The notes: a model not told the origin generated them from the sequence alone. 64,000 nucleotides of DNA from Reticulascus tulasneorum (GCA_001557505.1 LSAX01000003.1:1054001-1118000), one strand, 5' to 3'. Positions 33,423 to 44,489 are shown, numbered from the stretch's first letter. Made by a program: numbers and translations.

Positions 33423-35791
33423 CTATACTGCCAGAAAAAGATCTAGATCTGGCGAAAAAGGATCCCAACTGAGACCAAGATCGTAGCCTTGCCCATCAGC
33501 CAGGCTTGATGCGAGGCCGGTATCGTTGGAACGCTGAATGGAAACAGCTTCAGCTTGGGTACGGAGCAGACCGAGGCATAGATTTAGACTGTCAATTGCA
33601 CCCTGGGCAATACTGAACTCCTGCGAAGTGCCCGCTTCGATCGCCTCGACTTGAGCCATCATCATATACAAGAACATGTGGCCTTTGATGTTAGTTTCGC
33701 CCTGCTGGATCCGTTCTAATGATAGTGAGATGAGTTCCTTCGCCGTCTGTTTCAGAAGCATTATTTGCTGAGAGGGGCGGTCAACAGTCCCGTCGAGGCA
33801 CTGGATCTCGACCTGGGCGAGAAGCTCGAGCAAAATAATACCAGATCCGTGTCTAATCCCCTCTCGGAACATACCTCCTCCTTTAATCATTAGACGGGAG
33901 AAGCTGTCGTCTGGTTCAGGTGAGATGATGGCCATAGCAGCATCTTGACAGACTTTGAGCGAATAGTAGAATACTGGATTCGCTCGCGCTTCACTGGCGA
34001 ATGGCATGTGTAGCCAGATCAGACATCGACGTAAGAAGAAGTCAAGAAGATTTCGGTGAAATGACGTTACACCGCACCCCGTATTCTCCTTGAAAAAGCG
34101 AACACATGCGCGGCATGAATTTAGAATATCTGAACTAAATTCAAGAGCGTCCTCGTATAAAAACTCGGAGCGGAAGCCGTAAAGTAGCTGAAGCATCCGA
34201 AGACGGGTCGGCAACGTGTCAAGTAGAAGAAGCTGTATTGAAGTGGTAGTATAAGCTGTTCTAGGCTGAGACTGGAGCGATGTTACCGACTCATCGAGCT
34301 CATCGTCGTTACTGTTAGAAGGCGCCTCGGTGTCGAACTCATCGAGGGATATTCGGGGTGGCATCCTCGAGTCTAACGATGACTGTACTGCTATCTCGAG
34401 AATTGTGGCCCATAGCCTTCTGCGGAGTTCGGCTTGTAAAATTGACATTCCTGGGAGGCGTTTAGGGTCGCGATGTAAGCCTACTTGCATGGCACTATGG
34501 ATGAGCGATCCCGTGGACACCCATACTAGGTCGCCGCCAATAGAGAAGATCTGTCGCGCTAGAATCGTGAGGCAGTGGATTTGTAGACCAGTAATATTAA
34601 GACGGTCTTTCTCTAATGGCCCAGAAAGCCACGTCTGAGCAGCATATATCCATTGGTGAACCATATGTCGGAATCCAGCACCCGTGTCTTGGCCTCCATA
34701 GAGACCGAACCCTATTCCAATGACAAGACGGATTTTGAGGCGTAAGCAAGTTGAAACGCTTTCAGGACAATCCCAATATCTCTGGTATTCGGCCCAGAAG
34801 GTTGGCACGTGGAGGATTCGATATGTTGACTCAAACGAGGCGAAGTATAAGGCAACCATCGTATTAGCCGTCTCCCGAAATGGTGGCTCAGGTTCAACTT
34901 CCGGAGACTGGAGAGATCGGCTAGGCCGTGCTACCTTTATAACCTTTGCTAAAGCTTTGCATTCTTGGAGTAGATCACCCATCTGGACAACCAGGCCCCT
35001 AGTTTCGTTATCTTGAAATGATGTTCCTTTGCCGTGGCCGATAGCCTCGGCGTAGCAGGCAATGATAGGTTCAAACTATGAATGTATCAGCAGAACATTC
35101 GGTTGCCCATGACGGTGGAACAATCTATCGACTGGGACTTTACTAGCCATAGATTATCTCATGTATGCGGATGTACCTCTCTCGGCGTTTTGGTCGGTTG
35201 ACTTCTTCCCAAGCTCCTCGACTTGTCCAAAATAGTCTCCCACCCATGCAGCCCAGACGGGCGCTCGTATACACCCCGACGAGTCTTGGACAGAGCACGA
35301 TTAGGACTAGACGGGGAGGACCCCTCAAGATTCTGCACTCGCTGCATAAGATCTCGGACGTCTAATTCTACGCCCCGGACGCGTTCCGATGATCGGATGT
35401 CATCGACGCCCAGGGTATTTGGTGCGTCATTATGTTGAGAGACAGGGGCAGCATCCCGCGGCCCGTGCAAGCGACTCTCACTCTCGCTGATCGTCCTGTT
35501 GGCGCTGATGCGTCGCGCCTGGTCCGAAAGTGAGGTCACCGAGGCCAACAGCTGACTCTCGTTCTCTACTGTTGATCCATTTATGGGCGCAACGCCTGAC
35601 ATATCTGAGGCGATATCCTGTTGAGGATGCTGGCGGGTGACATTTTCATCGCCGTAGACATTGAATGTACATTGGATCCTGACGGAGATACAGCGGGTAC
35701 AGGGGTCGTTTCGATCGCACCTAATCTTGCGGCGCCTGCATTCGATGCAAGATAGAGCTGGCCTGCGACGCCGTTTAGATTGCCGCTCCAT
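33423..35791 (-). CDS. Zn2Cys6 transcription factor (second of a paralogous pair)
   Basis: Exons 35177-35791 and 33423-35075 on the minus strand, giving 755 aa. The intron (101 nt) is longer than the others here, so that junction is less certain. MERQSKRRRRPALS precedes the zinc cluster CIECRRRKIRCDRNDPCTRC-x6-C. A linker with a short coiled coil (LMQRVQNLEG) follows. The middle homology region matches the first regulator closely (AAQTWLSGPLEKDRL versus EAQTWVSEPEFKSRL; GLHRDPKRLPG; RRRLWATILEIAVQSSLDS; DEFDTEAPSNSNDDEL), so the two are paralogues. The C-terminus is acidic (DPFSPDLDLFLAV), an activation-domain-like tail. It is divergent from the FAD monooxygenase, which it probably controls; heterodimerisation with its paralogue is possible. 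Confidence 0.87.
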
Positions 35792-36624
35792 CAAGCCTGG
35801 ACTAACAAACCAGAATACCAATTTCAGGTTGAATGGCAAGACGGGGAAAGGCAGCAGGAAAGCGGTTTCTCGTATCGCCGTCTTCCGGGCGTAGGCGGAG
35901 ATATTGAGCCTCGGCCGCGGGTAGACGAAAAAGTAAATTAAAAGGGGTAGCTTAAGTCCGCTGACACTTCTTGGTGCCACGTGATACACTCAACCCGACA
36001 CCCAGAGATATTCAATTACTGTAGCAGCCCCTTCGCCGTTATAGTTTTCTCTCCCCAAACTCTACGGCCTTCGTCACCAATTAGCGAGGGTTTCAAACTG
36101 CTGGTAGCTAGGTAGCATACGAGTAAAAACCTGTAACATCCCTGCCGAGTATCTCCTAGGGCCAGGAAATCCTGCCCGGAACCCCTAGCCGACCGCTACT
36201 GCATACTACCGCTTCATAGAGGGCCTAGTGCCGTCTGAGCCGCTTGTTACAATGTTTTCCCTGGACGGCAGCGATGACCGCCGGGAAAGCGACTCAGGCC
36301 GAGAGTGCTGGGCATAAGCGGACGTAAGCGGTGATATCGACGGCCGAGAGCGTCGGCCAGATGGACTTGATGTTTATGATACGGCACCTTTTCTACCTTT
36401 TAACGTGCTTCAACCCTTCTCGTTTAACCATCCCATCCATCACTATGAAACTTCACTTTCAAGGCTCTCTGTCATTTCACACTGTTGGCTCAGGAACCAG
36501 GTGTTTGCTCGCATCCACCCCACGTGTGCCTACGTTGCAACAAACAAATCGATTCATCACGACCAGCCGCCCCAAGTTCGAGACAAATAACAGGTCCTAT
36601 CAAAATCTTCACATCTCACCTTCG
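35792..36624. promoter_or_regulatory. Shared divergent promoter of second regulator and monooxygenase
   Basis: About 830 bp between divergent genes; the 3' part (from 36361) is open in the monooxygenase frame and may be partly coding. It contains paired GGCCGAGAG motifs and two AAGCGG motifs at 36297-36352, listed separately. Confidence 0.5.
36297..36352 (+). promoter_or_regulatory. Repeated GGCCGAGAG / AAGCGG motif cluster
   Basis: GGCCGAGAGTG (36297-36307) recurs as GGCCGAGAGCG (36342-36352), 45 bp apart. Between them AAGCGG occurs twice, at 36316-36321 and 36326-36331, exactly 10 bp apart, one helical turn. The CCG and CGG cores fit Zn2Cys6 recognition. Position is about 270-330 bp upstream of the monooxygenase ATG at 36625. 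Confidence 0.4.
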
Positions 36625-37887
36625 ATGCCTCTCGACATTCTCGTTGTGGGCGCAGGCGTCTGCGGCCCAGCTTTCTCAATCCTTATGCAAGGGGCCGAAC
36701 CCAAGACCCGGATCACGGTTGTGGAACGCCATCCCACACTACGCCTAGCGGGACAACAGATCGACCTGAAAAACCAGAGCGTGGAAATTGTCAAGAGGAT
36801 GGGCCTGATGGACATTGTCAAGTCACACTGTGTTGAAGAAACTGGTGTCGAGATCCTGGATTCAAAAGGAGAGCCCATAGCGTTCTTTGGCGTCAACCCG
36901 GACGGCCAACAGCGGCGAGCTTTGACGTCTGAACATGAGATTATGCGTGGCGATCTCGTAAAACTGCTATACGAAACAAGCCTAGAGCAGAATAAAAAGC
37001 TGAAGGAACAGCGAGGGGACACCGGGAATTTGACATACGAATTCGGCAAGACAATCACAGAGCTCAATAATAGCGACGACGGCGTGGATGTCACTTTCAC
37101 GGACGGTTCAAGGAAACGATATGACCTCGTCGTTGGGGCGGACGGCCAGGGGTCGCGAACAAGACGCCTAGCCTTCGGCCAGGAAGCCAATGATGCATCA
37201 TTCAATTCATTTGGGATCCATGGCGCATACCTCAGTGTTCCACGTATCGAGGGTGAAGGGGGAAATGCGAAGTTCTTCAGTGCTCCGGGGCGTAAGATGT
37301 TGGTTTCGAGGACAAGCAATCGTCCGGTGACGCAGTTTTTACTGTACACCATGAATGATGCGGACATGTTGAAGAGCTCGTACCGACAACCAATCGAGAA
37401 GCAAAGGGAGGCCTTCGCTGTGGCATTCAGGGACGTCAACTGGCAGACCGACCGAATTCTGAGCGGCTTACGCACAGCTGAAAACTTCTATGCGCACGAG
37501 GTCGGACAGATAAAGCTGAAGCAGCTGTATACCGACCGGGTCGTGCTACTGGGAGATGCAGGTTATTCTCCAACTCCCTTCACCGGGCTGGGAGTGACAG
37601 GCTGCTTCATCGGAGCGTACGTACTCGCGGGTGAGCTAGCACGACACGGGAAAGACGTGACTGGCGCGCTCAAGGCGTTCAACACTACGGTGCGCCCAGG
37701 CGTCGACGAAATCCAGACCCTCCAGGCAAATATGAGTCGTTTCTTTCCATCCTCGCGACTGGGTATTTGGGCGATGCATAATGCTGTGTGGGTGATGTCC
37801 AAACTCGACCAGCTCACGTGGCGCCCGCGATCTGATGTAGTTTTCAAAGGGTGGAAAGTTCCGGACTACCCGGAGCTGAACCTCTAG
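36625..37887 (+). CDS. FAD-dependent monooxygenase, TetX/PHBH-like
   Basis: A 420-aa intronless frame from the ATG at 36625, chosen because MPLDILVVGAGVCGPAF puts the Rossmann dinucleotide motif (GAGVCG) at the very start as in the family. The frame stays open further upstream with ATGs at 36361 and 36445; the latter would add a 60-residue Arg/Ser/Thr-rich leader that could be a mitochondrial signal. Other marks of class A flavin monooxygenases (PF01494): LVVGADGQGSRTR (the DG motif, about 170) and VVLLGDAGYSPTPFTGLGV (the GD motif that holds the FAD ribityl chain, about 310). The enzyme hydroxylates or otherwise oxidises an aromatic or polycyclic substrate with NAD(P)H and O2. It lies divergent to a Zn2Cys6 regulator and close to an MCT-type transporter. 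Related proteins include tetracycline-inactivating TetX. Confidence 0.9.
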   Translation: MPLDILVVGAGVCGPAFSILMQGAEPKTRITVVERHPTLRLAGQQIDLKNQSVEIVKRMGLMDIVKSHCVEETGVEILDSKGEPIAFFGVNPDGQQRRALTSEHEIMRGDLVKLLYETSLEQNKKLKEQRGDTGNLTYEFGKTITELNNSDDGVDVTFTDGSRKRYDLVVGADGQGSRTRRLAFGQEANDASFNSFGIHGAYLSVPRIEGEGGNAKFFSAPGRKMLVSRTSNRPVTQFLLYTMNDADMLKSSYRQPIEKQREAFAVAFRDVNWQTDRILSGLRTAENFYAHEVGQIKLKQLYTDRVVLLGDAGYSPTPFTGLGVTGCFIGAYVLAGELARHGKDVTGALKAFNTTVRPGVDEIQTLQANMSRFFPSSRLGIWAMHNAVWVMSKLDQLTWRPRSDVVFKGWKVPDYPELNL

Positions 37888-38422
37888 TCTGGTTTCTGGC
37901 CTTCTATTGAAGGGCAGGTCGGAACCAGGAGCTGTAGATCATCTGTAGTATTAGTTTGAGCAAATCAAGTATCTCACCAGGTGCAGCGGGAGCGGACGTG
38001 ACATGCCTCACACACAAAGGTCACAATATTACTGCAGCAAGCTATCACATGAGCCCTGTGGGAGGAAGAGATTACAATACACCGTGAAAGGAGAAATTCA
38101 GAACATTCCCTAGGACTATAGCAAACAGGTCAACATACGCAAAACGGGTTGGGTGTTAGTAGACGTCGTAGAGTCAGCACGTGATGATTCGAGGCTTCCT
38201 CTTCAGGCTCTTTCCAAATCTGTAGCTGGGTAGCCTTTTCGCGATGAAGCTGGCAAATTTCACTATCGAAGAACTCGGTCGAGTATACTGCTGAACTAGC
38301 ATACAAATGACTCATGTGAGTGCGAGATAACCACTGTAGCCCTGAACCGAGACCTTTTCTCGTCTGTTGCATTTGCTCTTGAAGTCCGCAAATCGCAAGT
38401 TCTGTCCCAAAGCTCCAGTTGA
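37888..38422. other. Intergenic, convergent 3' ends
   Basis: About 535 bp between the monooxygenase stop and the end of the minus-strand small secreted protein gene. Short minus frames here (38130-38480) overlap the real gene and are not supported. Confidence 0.5.
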
Positions 38423-38834
38423 CTAGGCGGCAGCGGTTGGCTCGGCTCGAGCGGCGATAGACGTGCGGACAACCTTGCACACGTCAATATCGGGATTTAT
38501 GACCGAGCCAATCTCACAGCTATCAGTTTCTGATCCGCAGAAAGTGACAAAGAAGAGCAGCGAGTTGCCGGGGGGGCAGAAGAAGAGCGAGTTACTGATG
38601 TGAAACTCGTCGACTGGCTGGCCAGATGACTTCAACGCCTTCAGAATGTCGGGGTAGTTGTCGATGTCTATCCATGTTAATTAGATTATGGCACAAGCCA
38701 AACTTTGGACGAGACTTACCGTCATGTAGCAAATGGTGACCGCAGTAGGGTCGACCAGGCCTGCAATTGATTGCGTTAGCGGTTCCAGCCAGGATGGCCA
38801 AGCTGCCGATGAGAGTCGCGGTGATAGAAGGCAT
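38423..38834 (-). CDS. Small secreted cysteine-rich protein, paralogue of the gene at 6.8 kb
   Basis: Exons 38720-38834 and 38423-38667 on the minus strand, giving 119 aa with a 52-nt phase-1 intron. The signal peptide (MPSITATLIGSLAILAGTANA) is followed by CRPGRPYCGHHLLHD, then SSGQPVDEFHISNSLFFCPP, a hydrophobic core (LLFFVTFCG), and the last cysteines in DSCEIG and DVCKVV. The pattern of cysteines, the GQPVDE-x-H and FFCPP blocks, length and intron position all match the protein at 6765-7186, so the two are duplicates of one family. Secreted, disulfide-bonded, with no known enzyme motif; an effector-type role is inferred. Confidence 0.8.
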
Positions 38835-40765
38835 ATTGAAGCGGTGGGAAAGATGATTCACAACTATAAGGATACTTGAATGTTTTATGGAGATGATGTA
38901 GAAACAGATGTTATTGATTGAAAGATCTCCTGGGGCAGACCGGAGAACTAGGTATTTATAATCGGTTCATCCCTCCTCATTTCTCCCGTTGCCTTCCGTA
39001 TGTCACGTTCTCGGACATGGGGCTGATTCTTAAAGTCTTCCTCTCTGGGCGATTGCTAAAAGGCTTCTTACTTTCCATTGAAGAGACAGCAGTTGCCTAA
39101 TTCATGACGAGTGTAGCATTGATGAATATAGGCTCTTTGAATGTAGTACTGGGGGATAATCTCATGCTTTGTGTTGGGGGACTCCTAGGATCTAGTCTAA
39201 GCCTCCTCTTTGAACCAAAAAGTTTTGTGGATTTTCAAACACTTGGCTCGAGGCCGCCAACATAACGAAGGTAGAAAACTTGCCAAGGCGGGAGCCGGGG
39301 GTTTGCTGACTCGCAGGTACAGTGCAGCAATTGCCTATTTGGGCAGTCATCCAAGTCCTTGTCAATTGAGTCTCTAGTTTGAAATAGTTATCGAGCAGAC
39401 TAGGAAGGCAACCGTGGCACGGTTTACTTCGGCCCAAGCAAGTCAAAAGACTGGCTCGTTGTCGCCAGACTTAGAATTCAGTAGTGGTCCAAGCGGAGAA
39501 AGGTTTCTTATGTTACGACGGCATATGCGGTACGTTTCTCTCTTCTACGGTACTTGGCCGCGGCCGTTTCCAGAGGCAGGCTGGGCAAAATGCCTACACT
39601 GCTCCTAGGAAAGAATCAATGCGAAGGTGTTGAGTAATGGTGTAAGTACTCAACAGGTTAAATAGACACGGAATCGAAAGCGCTCATTTGACATCTCTGG
39701 ACTGGCAAGCCAATGTAGAGAAAACGCGTACAATAACATAATCCTCGGGTGGTACTTAGCGAGCGAAGATAGCTGCTTAAACTTTTCGCTTACAACAGTT
39801 CAACCTCGGCTTAGCTTCGCATTGTTCATAATCAAAGGCCGTCAGTGTGTCTACAAATCCGTGACCGAGCGGAATTCAATCGTAGCTCCGAGATCCGATC
39901 TTAAGATCATTCCACTTGTCTTTGTATCATCCCCTCAAACCACCTTCCCTATATGACGTCGGTATAGTTTCCTATATAACAGATCTCGTGATTTGCAGAG
40001 ATCTTCCAGTGCTTTACTTTGCTTTGCGGCTAATATTGAGGTAAGAGTCGGTCAGATTCGACGCCCGAAGGCATACTTTTCAGTCAAAATCCAACACTAG
40101 TGGTCGTCATACGATAAAGATACTACCTCACTATTCATTCTGATAGAGGACCTTTATTTTGGGTGGCAATTGCCCTCCACTTCAAAGTTTACTCTTGCGA
40201 GACTGATTCTGGTAGCTGGGGCCGGTAACATGAGTGCCTAAAGAGGAATAGCAAGACCTAGGCTCTTCCTTCTTAGTGCTCACTCCTGACCATTCCTGGT
40301 AGAAGACGCCATATTCGGCTTCCGAAGTGCTCCCTTTGATTACAATCTTATCAGAGATTCACGTGGTTATCCTTCGAAGACCATCATTTCTGGTTAAGGA
40401 GCATCCTGGTCACTGGCTAGCGTCATGTAAGGACTCGTATTATACGCGGTATTGAATGCCTTCAGACCTGGCAGTTTCTTCCCCCTGATGAAGAAATTGG
40501 CTGCAGCCACGAGATGCCCCTTTCCCTGGACTGCAGCACAACGGGATCGAGTGGATAGGTCAGCTGCTATGTGCGACGATTCGAGATGGCTTGACCGGAA
40601 GTGAACTACACCGCTGTGAATTACCCAATTCAAGAACAATCGAGCTTCGCTCACGGAAAACAAAAGATTGTATGTATAATTGAAGAGGATTGAAAGCAGT
40701 GGCCAATAGAAAAGATATCCCAGCTTAAACATGCCTTCCTCCTCTGATCATCCACCTGAACATTT
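38835..40765. other. Gene-poor interval
   Basis: About 1.9 kb. The first 130 bp are the promoter of the secreted protein gene (TATA at 38953-38960). The rest has only short unsupported frames on both strands. Confidence 0.5.
38953..38960 (-). promoter_or_regulatory. TATA box of the minus-strand secreted protein gene
   Basis: TATAAATA on the minus strand, about 120 bp before the ATG at 38834, a spacing similar to the paralogue's TATA box at 6659-6666 (about 100 bp). Confidence 0.5.
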
Positions 40766-41236
40766 TTACTCAATCTTTGATAGACACAATCCACTCAGCT
40801 CCATATTTTGCGGTAATAAAGATACATTACAACCCGATGTCTTGGCTGCTTCGATATCTCTGTTCCTTCGTTTTTCACGATACATATCAAGGTCGGCGTG
40901 CTCGAATAGCTCTTTCTTATCGATGACCCTACGGCCGTCGGGAAGATTGGAGAGGTCGAAGGAATGGTCCCAAGATGGACGATTCTTAGTCTTGACCGTG
41001 ATATAGTGAAGTAGTTGGTCGGGGTCAAGCTGACGGTAGTCCAGGACAAAGGGATCTGTGAAGTCGGGAGGGTGAAAGCCAAATGATCGCATAACTCCGT
41101 CGCTGCCGAGGAGAACAATGCCATGCCCATCCTCAGGCATTATCATGCTCTGGATGGATTCTTGAACATCGCCTGGAATGTAGCGCAAGATAGGTTCAAC
41201 ATTTCTATCAGGAACAATTGGCAACGTCGTAGCCAA
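40766..41236 (-). CDS. Small conserved hypothetical protein
   Basis: A 156-aa minus-strand frame starting MATTLPIVPDRNVEPILRYI. It has no signal peptide or membrane helix. The sequence is of ordinary globular composition with FHPPDFTDPFVLDYRQLDPD, HYITVKTKN and HSFDLSNLPDGRRVI, and a basic helix near the end (DMYREKRRNRD). I have an impression of a fungal hypothetical family with these blocks but cannot name it. An upstream exon is possible because the start follows directly on intron-like sequence. A chance frame is less likely given the codon use. Confidence 0.5.
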   Translation of the reverse strand: MATTLPIVPDRNVEPILRYIPGDVQESIQSMIMPEDGHGIVLLGSDGVMRSFGFHPPDFTDPFVLDYRQLDPDQLLHYITVKTKNRPSWDHSFDLSNLPDGRRVIDKKELFEHADLDMYREKRRNRDIEAAKTSGCNVSLLPQNMELSGLCLSKIE

Positions 41237-42149
41237 GGTCTATATCTCCTGTAGCTATCATTCTATCGGGGGGCCGTATAAGTATTAGACCTCCTCAAAG
41301 TTCGCGATCAAGAGGAAAAGAGAAGTCAGCCTGTAAAATTTCATACTAGCTTTCGATTCTGCGAAGAAGGAGAGGGAGATAATAATATAGATGATAAGTC
41401 GACGAATCCAGATGTAGAGAAGCCTGAAAACACACTTAAGTTACGGGAATACTCACCTCAGCTTTGGAAGACGAGTCCTGCATCCTTTATACTAATCAAA
41501 TTAGCTGCGAAAGGTAGAAACGTTGCCAACAGGACACCGAAGCTGAGTTGGCGACCAGCGTGGCTGAACCCTCGGGCAAGGGAATCGCAAACGTCACAAA
41601 GGGTACAGCGAACCAAAGGCAGCCTATGACTCGATAAGCAACCAACAAGTAAGTCAGATTATGGTCAGCATGTTGGCTGGCGGTTTTCATATCGCTGCTT
41701 TTTTGTTCTCGGGTTAGCGGCCCGCCCGCGAGAACCTGCACCGTCCCGCGATTCGGCAATTTGCCTATCCGGCTAATCAAGTCCTGCCAGATAACTTCAA
41801 CCAACACACGAATCAAATGTGTGCTGGTAGTAGTGACAACCTATCAGCAGGTGGTTCATCTTTCAAGATTGCGCCGTTTTGAGTGTCCGGTTTGATACAC
41901 TAATGAACGAGAGTGGCGTTGTTTGATGTTGTGCAACTCGATCCGCTCATGATGACATATAGTTAGCAATAAGAAGTATACTTGCTTTGACTCTCTTATC
42001 AGTTGATTATAGCGAAGTAATTGGCCGACGGAGCGGCGCTTTCAAATGTCGCTGGGTGTTGGTGGCAGCATTGAAACCAACCTTGGTAACTACTTTATAC
42101 CTAAGGTGGTATCACTCGAGATATCACGCCACATCGGTTACTTCCTTCC
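41237..42149. other. Intergenic interval before a gene relic
   Basis: About 910 bp without a recognisable gene. It may include older, unrecognisable parts of the NACHT/ankyrin relic that begins near 42150. Confidence 0.4.
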
Positions 42150-42556
42150 AAGGGCGCAATCATGAGCATCAGACGAAGTCTGCGAAGTATTTCTCTAAGA
42201 CCGCTAACTACTTTGGAACTTCAATACGCGCCTGGTGTTGAAGTTTATGCGCCGCTGCTCGACGAGGATAACCTTCCAGAGGCGGAAGACATGGTCTCGT
42301 GTACGCTAGACTGGTTGTAGTTGACGAAGTAACTGGAATAATCCGCCTGGTCCACTCCACGACACAAGAATACTTGGAGCGAACGCGGAATAACTGGTTT
42401 CCTGACGCGCACGCCGATATTACAAGGCTCTGCATAGCCTACCTCTCGCGTCAGACCTTCGCAGCAGGCTTTGCAAGGAATGATGATGTATTCGAACGAC
42501 CGCTTACAGTCCGATCCCCTTTACGATTATGCCGCTCACAACTGGGGCCAGCTTAA
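42150..42556 (+). pseudogene. Relic of a NACHT-ankyrin (NLR-like) gene
   Basis: Three reading frames together carry blocks typical of the region between the NACHT and ankyrin domains of fungal NLR-like proteins: LRPLTTLELQYA and VYAPLLDEDNLPEAEDMVS in one frame (to about 42290), then VVVDEVTGIIRLVHSTTQEYLE and DAHADITRLCIAYLS in the next (to about 42490), then SDPLYDYAAHNWGQL in the third (about 42500-42555). At least two frameshifts separate them, and no ankyrin repeats or NACHT P-loop remain. The DNA immediately downstream (42560-42730) is strongly AT-rich, consistent with mutational decay. It is clearly nonfunctional. Confidence 0.65.
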
Positions 42557-43607
42557 GGTTTATAAAGTCTATTCACGGAAAGTAACGTTTATAATTCTAT
42601 ACCACTATCTAAAAAAGGTCTTTACCTATCTAGGTTTCTTCCTCACAACCCCGTAACGCTATCCCAAACCCACTAATCCTAGGAAACCCATTCTCTACTA
42701 TAAGTTTACTAATTAGCTTAGTAAAAAACTAAAGAGATTTACAATTACCCGAAGGAATGTATGTTCTTACAGTAGCCATAAGATAAAACATCAGATATAG
42801 GCGCAAAGTACAGCGAGGCGGCGGAACAGAGATATGAGCTCGTGGGGAAAGGCACTGTGTATTCAACCCGAGGGGTAATTGATTGAATTTGTGGCTGCAG
42901 GTGCGAAACAAAGATATGGGTTCCATGCAAGAGAAAGAGAGCTTTTCTGCAGCTACAGACCACCGTGCTAAGTGTTCAGGTCAGGCTCCGTTTCCTCCGG
43001 CCCGAACTAAACGGCATCCAGATAACACTACATAGCCTACCATGGAACCACGCATTATGGTGAAAGCGATCTCCACATCTTTTGCATAGGTAACCCGTGA
43101 ATTGATAATTTGATCATCTAATAGCTATAGGTTGCGGGAATTTGAGCACCCGAATAGAAGTTTGTGTTACCTACCATCTTTAGGCTTGAATCAATCACCA
43201 TTGATTCCTTAGTCGTTTAGCCGAGATGGGAAGCCCTCTCAGACATCCAAGCGCGTCGACATTTGCACTAGCATCTCTTGTCGAAACAATTCGTAATCTG
43301 CGGACAAGCCATGAAGTTTATACATTTGAAATACAGGGGCCACTTGCAGTGTTTGTCATAGTTTCTTGGGCCACGGAAAATGAGCTAAAGCATGCAGAGA
43401 AAGAAAGCAATGGCTTCCAATTCGTTGTTGGTATAGTGGGAGGCGGCCCATTCCTGAAGATCCAGCACTCATGCAGAACCACGCCGCCGGCAATGATTCT
43501 TTCAAGTAAGGAGGGGAACCAAGATGGTAAACTGGTGTGGTGACTGATGCGAACCATCGATGACCTATTAACGAACTCATAGATTATGGTCTCAAACGGG
43601 AGCGGCT
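42557..43607. other. AT-rich, gene-poor interval
   Basis: About 1 kb. The first 170 bp are notably rich in TA and AA/TT, RIP-like by eye. The rest shows no supported gene. Confidence 0.4.
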
Positions 43608-44489
43608 ATGCAGCAGCAGCCATTGAGTGAGGGGTACTTGGCGGGATTGTTGTCACAAGAGACGCCCCGCCGTTATCGACGTCGCTACGGCCCTCATCTA
43701 GAGGTAATTGACCTCGCACGGACTTGAGTTCGGGAAATACTGACTGATCGTGACAAGTTAATGCGTTCCAGTAACGCCCAACTGTAGAACGATCTCGTGA
43801 ATGGTAGCGCTTTCGCCGAGCAGGTTAAAAGTACAATTAGCGGACCAGCCTGTTGTGTGAAGGTCACCTATCCAGTTGAGGTTTCGGTGCGTGCCGCCAG
43901 TCTTGCTCTAAGCACCGCGCTTGGCGCAGGGCTGCGCCCGTGCCCGCCAGAGCTAGATCCACCCTTGATCGAGATGCCGTCACGGGAGATTGCGGGCTGG
44001 AAGCGCGAGTGGCACACCGACGGCCTGTCGTGGGATACACCGAACACATACACCGTCGTTGGCATCACTGAATTCGACGAGCAGATGTATCACGACGCCC
44101 GCACCATGGTCCTGCCGGTATCCACCGTACTAGATTGGCCAGGCTGGACCAAGTACCACGACGTTTTTGCCTCCCACCAGATGAACTGGCGCTGCCCTAC
44201 CGATCAAGGCTTGCCCGCACTTAACCGCCCGACAACTGATGGCGACCGCAATCGGTGGCATGGGAAGGTGTTCCATACAACAGTTGGTGAGACCGGCGAG
44301 GTGGGAGAGGCCTTTGCTGCCCTGGGTGAACGTCTCGATGCAGTTGAAGGTGGCTGGACCGACGTTGTCATGCGACCCGGTACGATTCTGGCGATTGATA
44401 ATACCCGCGCACTGCACCGCGCGCCGCGAATAACGGACCCGCAGCGTCGCAAACTATTGCGTGTCAAGCTGGGCGGCAATCCTGGATAA
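43608..44489 (+). CDS. TauD/TfdA-like Fe(II)/2-oxoglutarate dioxygenase
   Basis: Model: exons 43608-43703 and 43788-44489, giving 265 aa; the 84-nt intron (GTAATT...TGTAG) joins two open frames in phase. The iron site is readable: WHTDG gives the H-x-D pair (about 115), ALHRAPR gives the distal histidine (about 245), and the following RKLLRVKLG holds the arginine that binds the 2-oxoglutarate carboxylate. IEMPSREIAGWKREWHTDG and MRPGTILAIDNTRALHR match the TauD/TfdA/clavaminate-synthase-like family. The protein is shorter than the usual 280-330 aa and the N-terminus is weakly supported, so an upstream exon may be missing. The second exon is GC-rich compared with the AT-rich flanks, which may reflect selection or transfer. 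Substrate unknown. Confidence 0.68.

Noticed and set aside
36609..37475. 288-codon minus-strand frame
   Set aside because: It is entirely antisense to the FAD monooxygenase, whose motifs are complete; the antisense product has no family features.
28568..37887. Classical secondary-metabolite cluster
   Set aside because: Regulators, a transporter and an oxygenase are present but no PKS, NRPS, terpene synthase or DMATS backbone gene exists in the window.
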